Positions 14,615 to 16,153 of a stretch of 16,153 bases of DNA are shown here, piece after piece. The position numbers and the translations under genes are program-made. Origin of the DNA: Phycisphaerae bacterium (GTDB lineage Bacteria; Planctomycetota; Phycisphaerae; UBA1845; PWPN01); the NCBI GenBank assembly GCA_035384605.1, contig DAOOIV010000111.1, forward strand, positions 1 through 16,153. The letters are read 5' to 3'. The notes under the pieces are model-generated. The model saw nothing but the letters and a program-made list of their open reading frames with translations. It was not told the DNA's origin and searched no databases. Every line of letters begins with the position of its first letter. Positions within the stretch are counted from its first letter, which is position 1.

Positions 14615-15973
14615 TCACCATGTGTACTCCACGCTATAGGTGATCGTGACCTCGCCATTGGCGGGCACGTTCACGTCGAACGTGATCGTCTGGAAATCCT
14701 TCTTCTTCCATTCGTGGCTGGCCTCGCGGATCTCCCAGTTGCGGCCACCGACCTCGAGCCGTTCGAGTACCTCGACCTTGACCGGCTGGTCTTTGTGGTT
14801 TCTCAGACGAATCCGCCAGTCCTTGTCCTCGACGCCCTCGCCAGGGCGCCTCAGGTTCGTCTGCACCCGTTCGCCCTTGATGTCGAAGGCGGTGCCGATC
14901 CTGATCTTGATGTCCTCGTTCTTGGGCGTGTGCTCGATGGAGTCCATGCCGATGAACTCGTTCTGCTTGTCGGCATCCATCTGGTACACGCGGATCGGTC
15001 CCTTGGGCAGCGGGATGCCCAACCCTTCGCGCGTTTCCTTGGCGTTTTTGAACTCCAGGATCACATGCACGTTGTCCCCTTCGCCGCGATACTGGTACTT
15101 TCGCTTGACGGGAATCTGCTCGATATTGATCAACTCGATCTGCTTGACCTGCTGGTCCTTGATCGTCGCCGGGCGCGACAACTCGTACAGGTGGTACTCG
15201 GCGAAGGCTTTCTCCTCAAATGCCGGCGTGTCCAAGCGAGCGAACGCTACCTCAACCCCGGCGGCGATTCTCCTCCTAAAGCGTTCTTCCTGCGGTTTGA
15301 CCACGTGCACCTCGCCGGCCATCAGCTTGAGGCGGGCATCCTCGTAGGTCCGCCCGGAGCGGTTGTCGATGGTCACCCATCCCGACAGGTCGAGCATCTT
15401 CCCGTCGGCATCGGCCAGCGCCCGGTAGTCCACCCTCCAGTTGACCGCGTTGGCCCGGTACGAGACCTCAACGAGGTGGTCGCTGGCCTGCTTGGCGTTG
15501 ACCAGCCAGACCAGCGTCGGCCGGGTCAACAGGCCGCCGGGCAGGGCCGAGAAGCGGATATCACGCACGTTCTTGCCCCGCGGGACCATCTGAATCCCGT
15601 CCCTGACGGCCAGCACGACCTGGCCGTCGTCGAAGCTCATCAGTTTGCCCTCGATGAGGCTTCCATCGCGCGTGATCAGGCCGATGTCCTTGTCGATGTA
15701 CTTGTCCAGCAGCTTATTGGCGCTGACCAGGTCGAATTCATAGTTCTGCTCGATGACCTTGGCATCACCGGCCGGCCTGAGGCTCAGGAAGTGGACGGTA
15801 TCGGCCACGATGGTCGCGGCCACATCCTTGAATTTCACCTCCGACCGCCCGGCCGCCAGCGGCATCGTCCGCCGCTCGCGGACGATGGCGAAATCCTGGT
15901 TGTAGACCGTCAGCCCGACGCCTTCGGTCAAGTTCGCCGGCTGGGTCGTCTGGGCTGACACCAAGGGTGCCAC
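14615..15973 (-). CDS. secreted DUF4139-domain protein, copy 2 (start uncertain)
   Basis: 452 residues from the GTG at 15973, homologous to copy 1 throughout (KYIDK, LMSFD, SALPGGLLTRPTLVW, VSYRANAVNWRVDY, LSGWVTIDNRSGRTYEDA). That GTG lies inside the signal peptide: the in-frame codons upstream read PILALLATLLVAPLVSA before QTT, so the true start must be at or before about 16003. There, however, no ATG, GTG or TTG exists in frame; the frame stays open through a 21-bp tandem repeat (encoding SSGTRGQ units) and a hairpin pair to the right edge. The start may be a rare codon such as CTG, or lie off-window, or the original 5' end may have been overwritten by the repeat. Function unknown. Confidence 0.82.
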   Translation of the reverse strand: MAPLVSAQTTQPANLTEGVGLTVYNQDFAIVRERRTMPLAAGRSEVKFKDVAATIVADTVHFLSLRPAGDAKVIEQNYEFDLVSANKLLDKYIDKDIGLITRDGSLIEGKLMSFDDGQVVLAVRDGIQMVPRGKNVRDIRFSALPGGLLTRPTLVWLVNAKQASDHLVEVSYRANAVNWRVDYRALADADGKMLDLSGWVTIDNRSGRTYEDARLKLMAGEVHVVKPQEERFRRRIAAGVEVAFARLDTPAFEEKAFAEYHLYELSRPATIKDQQVKQIELINIEQIPVKRKYQYRGEGDNVHVILEFKNAKETREGLGIPLPKGPIRVYQMDADKQNEFIGMDSIEHTPKNEDIKIRIGTAFDIKGERVQTNLRRPGEGVEDKDWRIRLRNHKDQPVKVEVLERLEVGGRNWEIREASHEWKKKDFQTITFDVNVPANGEVTITYSVEYTW

Positions 15974-16011
15974 CAGAAGGGTCGCCAGCAGGGCCAGGAT
16001 TGGCCCGGTGG

Positions 16012-16074
16012 TTCCCCGTGTGCCACTGCTCTGTCCCCGTGTGCCACTGCTCTGTCCCCGTGTGCCACTGCTCT
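16012..16074. repeat. 21-bp tandem repeat, three copies
   Basis: Unit GTCCCCGTGTGCCACTGC plus TCT, at 16012-16032 (one mismatch at the first base), 16033-16053 and 16054-16074. As the unit is a multiple of three it encodes repeats of SSGTRGQ in the frame of DUF4139 copy 2. The last copy ends in CACTGCTC (16066-16073), which pairs with GAGCAGTG (16077-16084) around TGC. Confidence 0.9.
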
Positions 16075-16100
16075 GCGAGCAGTGCAGACGGGTTGCTCGC
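16075..16100. repeat. inverted repeat beside the tandem array
   Basis: GCGAGCA (16075-16081) and TGCTCGC (16094-16100) are complementary with a 12-base loop. It competes for pairing with the CACTGCTC stem to its left, so two alternative hairpins are possible. Confidence 0.55.
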
Positions 16101-16101
16101 T

Positions 16102-16150
16102 GGCCCCAGAATCCTTTCTGGGGCCTCTCGCGTGGAGGATTGCTATCCTC
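16102..16150. repeat. two further stem-variable hairpins at the right edge
   Basis: 16102-16125 has stem GGCCCCAGAA and loop TCCT; 16135-16150 has stem GAGGAT and loop TGCT. Centres are 29 bp apart, as in the array at 14399-14508. The array may continue beyond the window. Confidence 0.8.
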
Positions 16151-16153
16151 ATT

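Noticed and set aside
14351..15958. 535-residue plus-strand frame opposite DUF4139 copy 2
   Set aside because: Same reason; it also runs through the hairpin array and has no ribosome binding site.
15928..16152. Minus-strand frame beginning MRIAILHARG at the right edge
   Set aside because: It is made of hairpin and tandem-repeat DNA and then overlaps the DUF4139 copy 2 signal peptide in another frame.

Overview
The window reads as chromosomal DNA of a GC-rich bacterium, most likely a planctomycete (Phycisphaerae-like). The pointers are a YdjY-domain secreted protein, two tandem DUF4139 secreted proteins, a small soluble Ser/Thr kinase paired with a phosphatase-like protein, and intergenic DNA packed with short repeats. 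This placement is inferred from gene content only. No phage, transposase, tRNA, rRNA or CRISPR array was seen.

Layout. 1-831 (-): the 5' part of an LpxL/HtrB-like acyltransferase gene, cut by the window edge. 1123-2474 (+): a PHP-family histidinol-phosphatase-like gene, then a small thioredoxin-fold lipoprotein. 2520-4499 (-): Kup potassium transporter, convergent with the previous pair. 4500-4888: divergent promoter region. 4889-6749 (+): prfB (release factor 2, with a programmed +1 frameshift) and elbB. 6868-9337 (-): a kinase and a PPP-like metallophosphoesterase overlapping by ATGA, then a MarC-family membrane protein. 9626-10200 (-): an unrecognised membrane-anchored protein resembling a degenerate amidase, with its own terminator and a candidate promoter. 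10515-12649 (-): folD overlapping a YdjY-domain gene. 12780 to the right edge (-): two DUF4139 paralogues, with repeat-rich DNA between them and upstream of the second.

The housekeeping genes (prfB, kup, elbB, folD) make this mostly core genome. The unusual material lies in two places. First, the FolD protein has replaced three residues that are catalytic in characterised FolD enzymes (Lys to Gln, Gln to His, Asp to Glu) and also residues of the NADP pocket, although its overall fold motifs are intact. Second, the DNA flanking the second DUF4139 gene holds at least six short hairpins at a pitch of about 29 bp. Their loops are near-identical (TCCT or its complement AGGA, and variants) while their stems differ in sequence but remain fully base-paired. 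The same flanks also hold a 55-bp direct repeat, a 21-bp triple tandem repeat and a heptanucleotide repeat. The tandem repeat abuts the signal-peptide codons of the second DUF4139 gene, which has no ordinary start codon in a usable place. The hairpin array is the best candidate here for an undescribed element.
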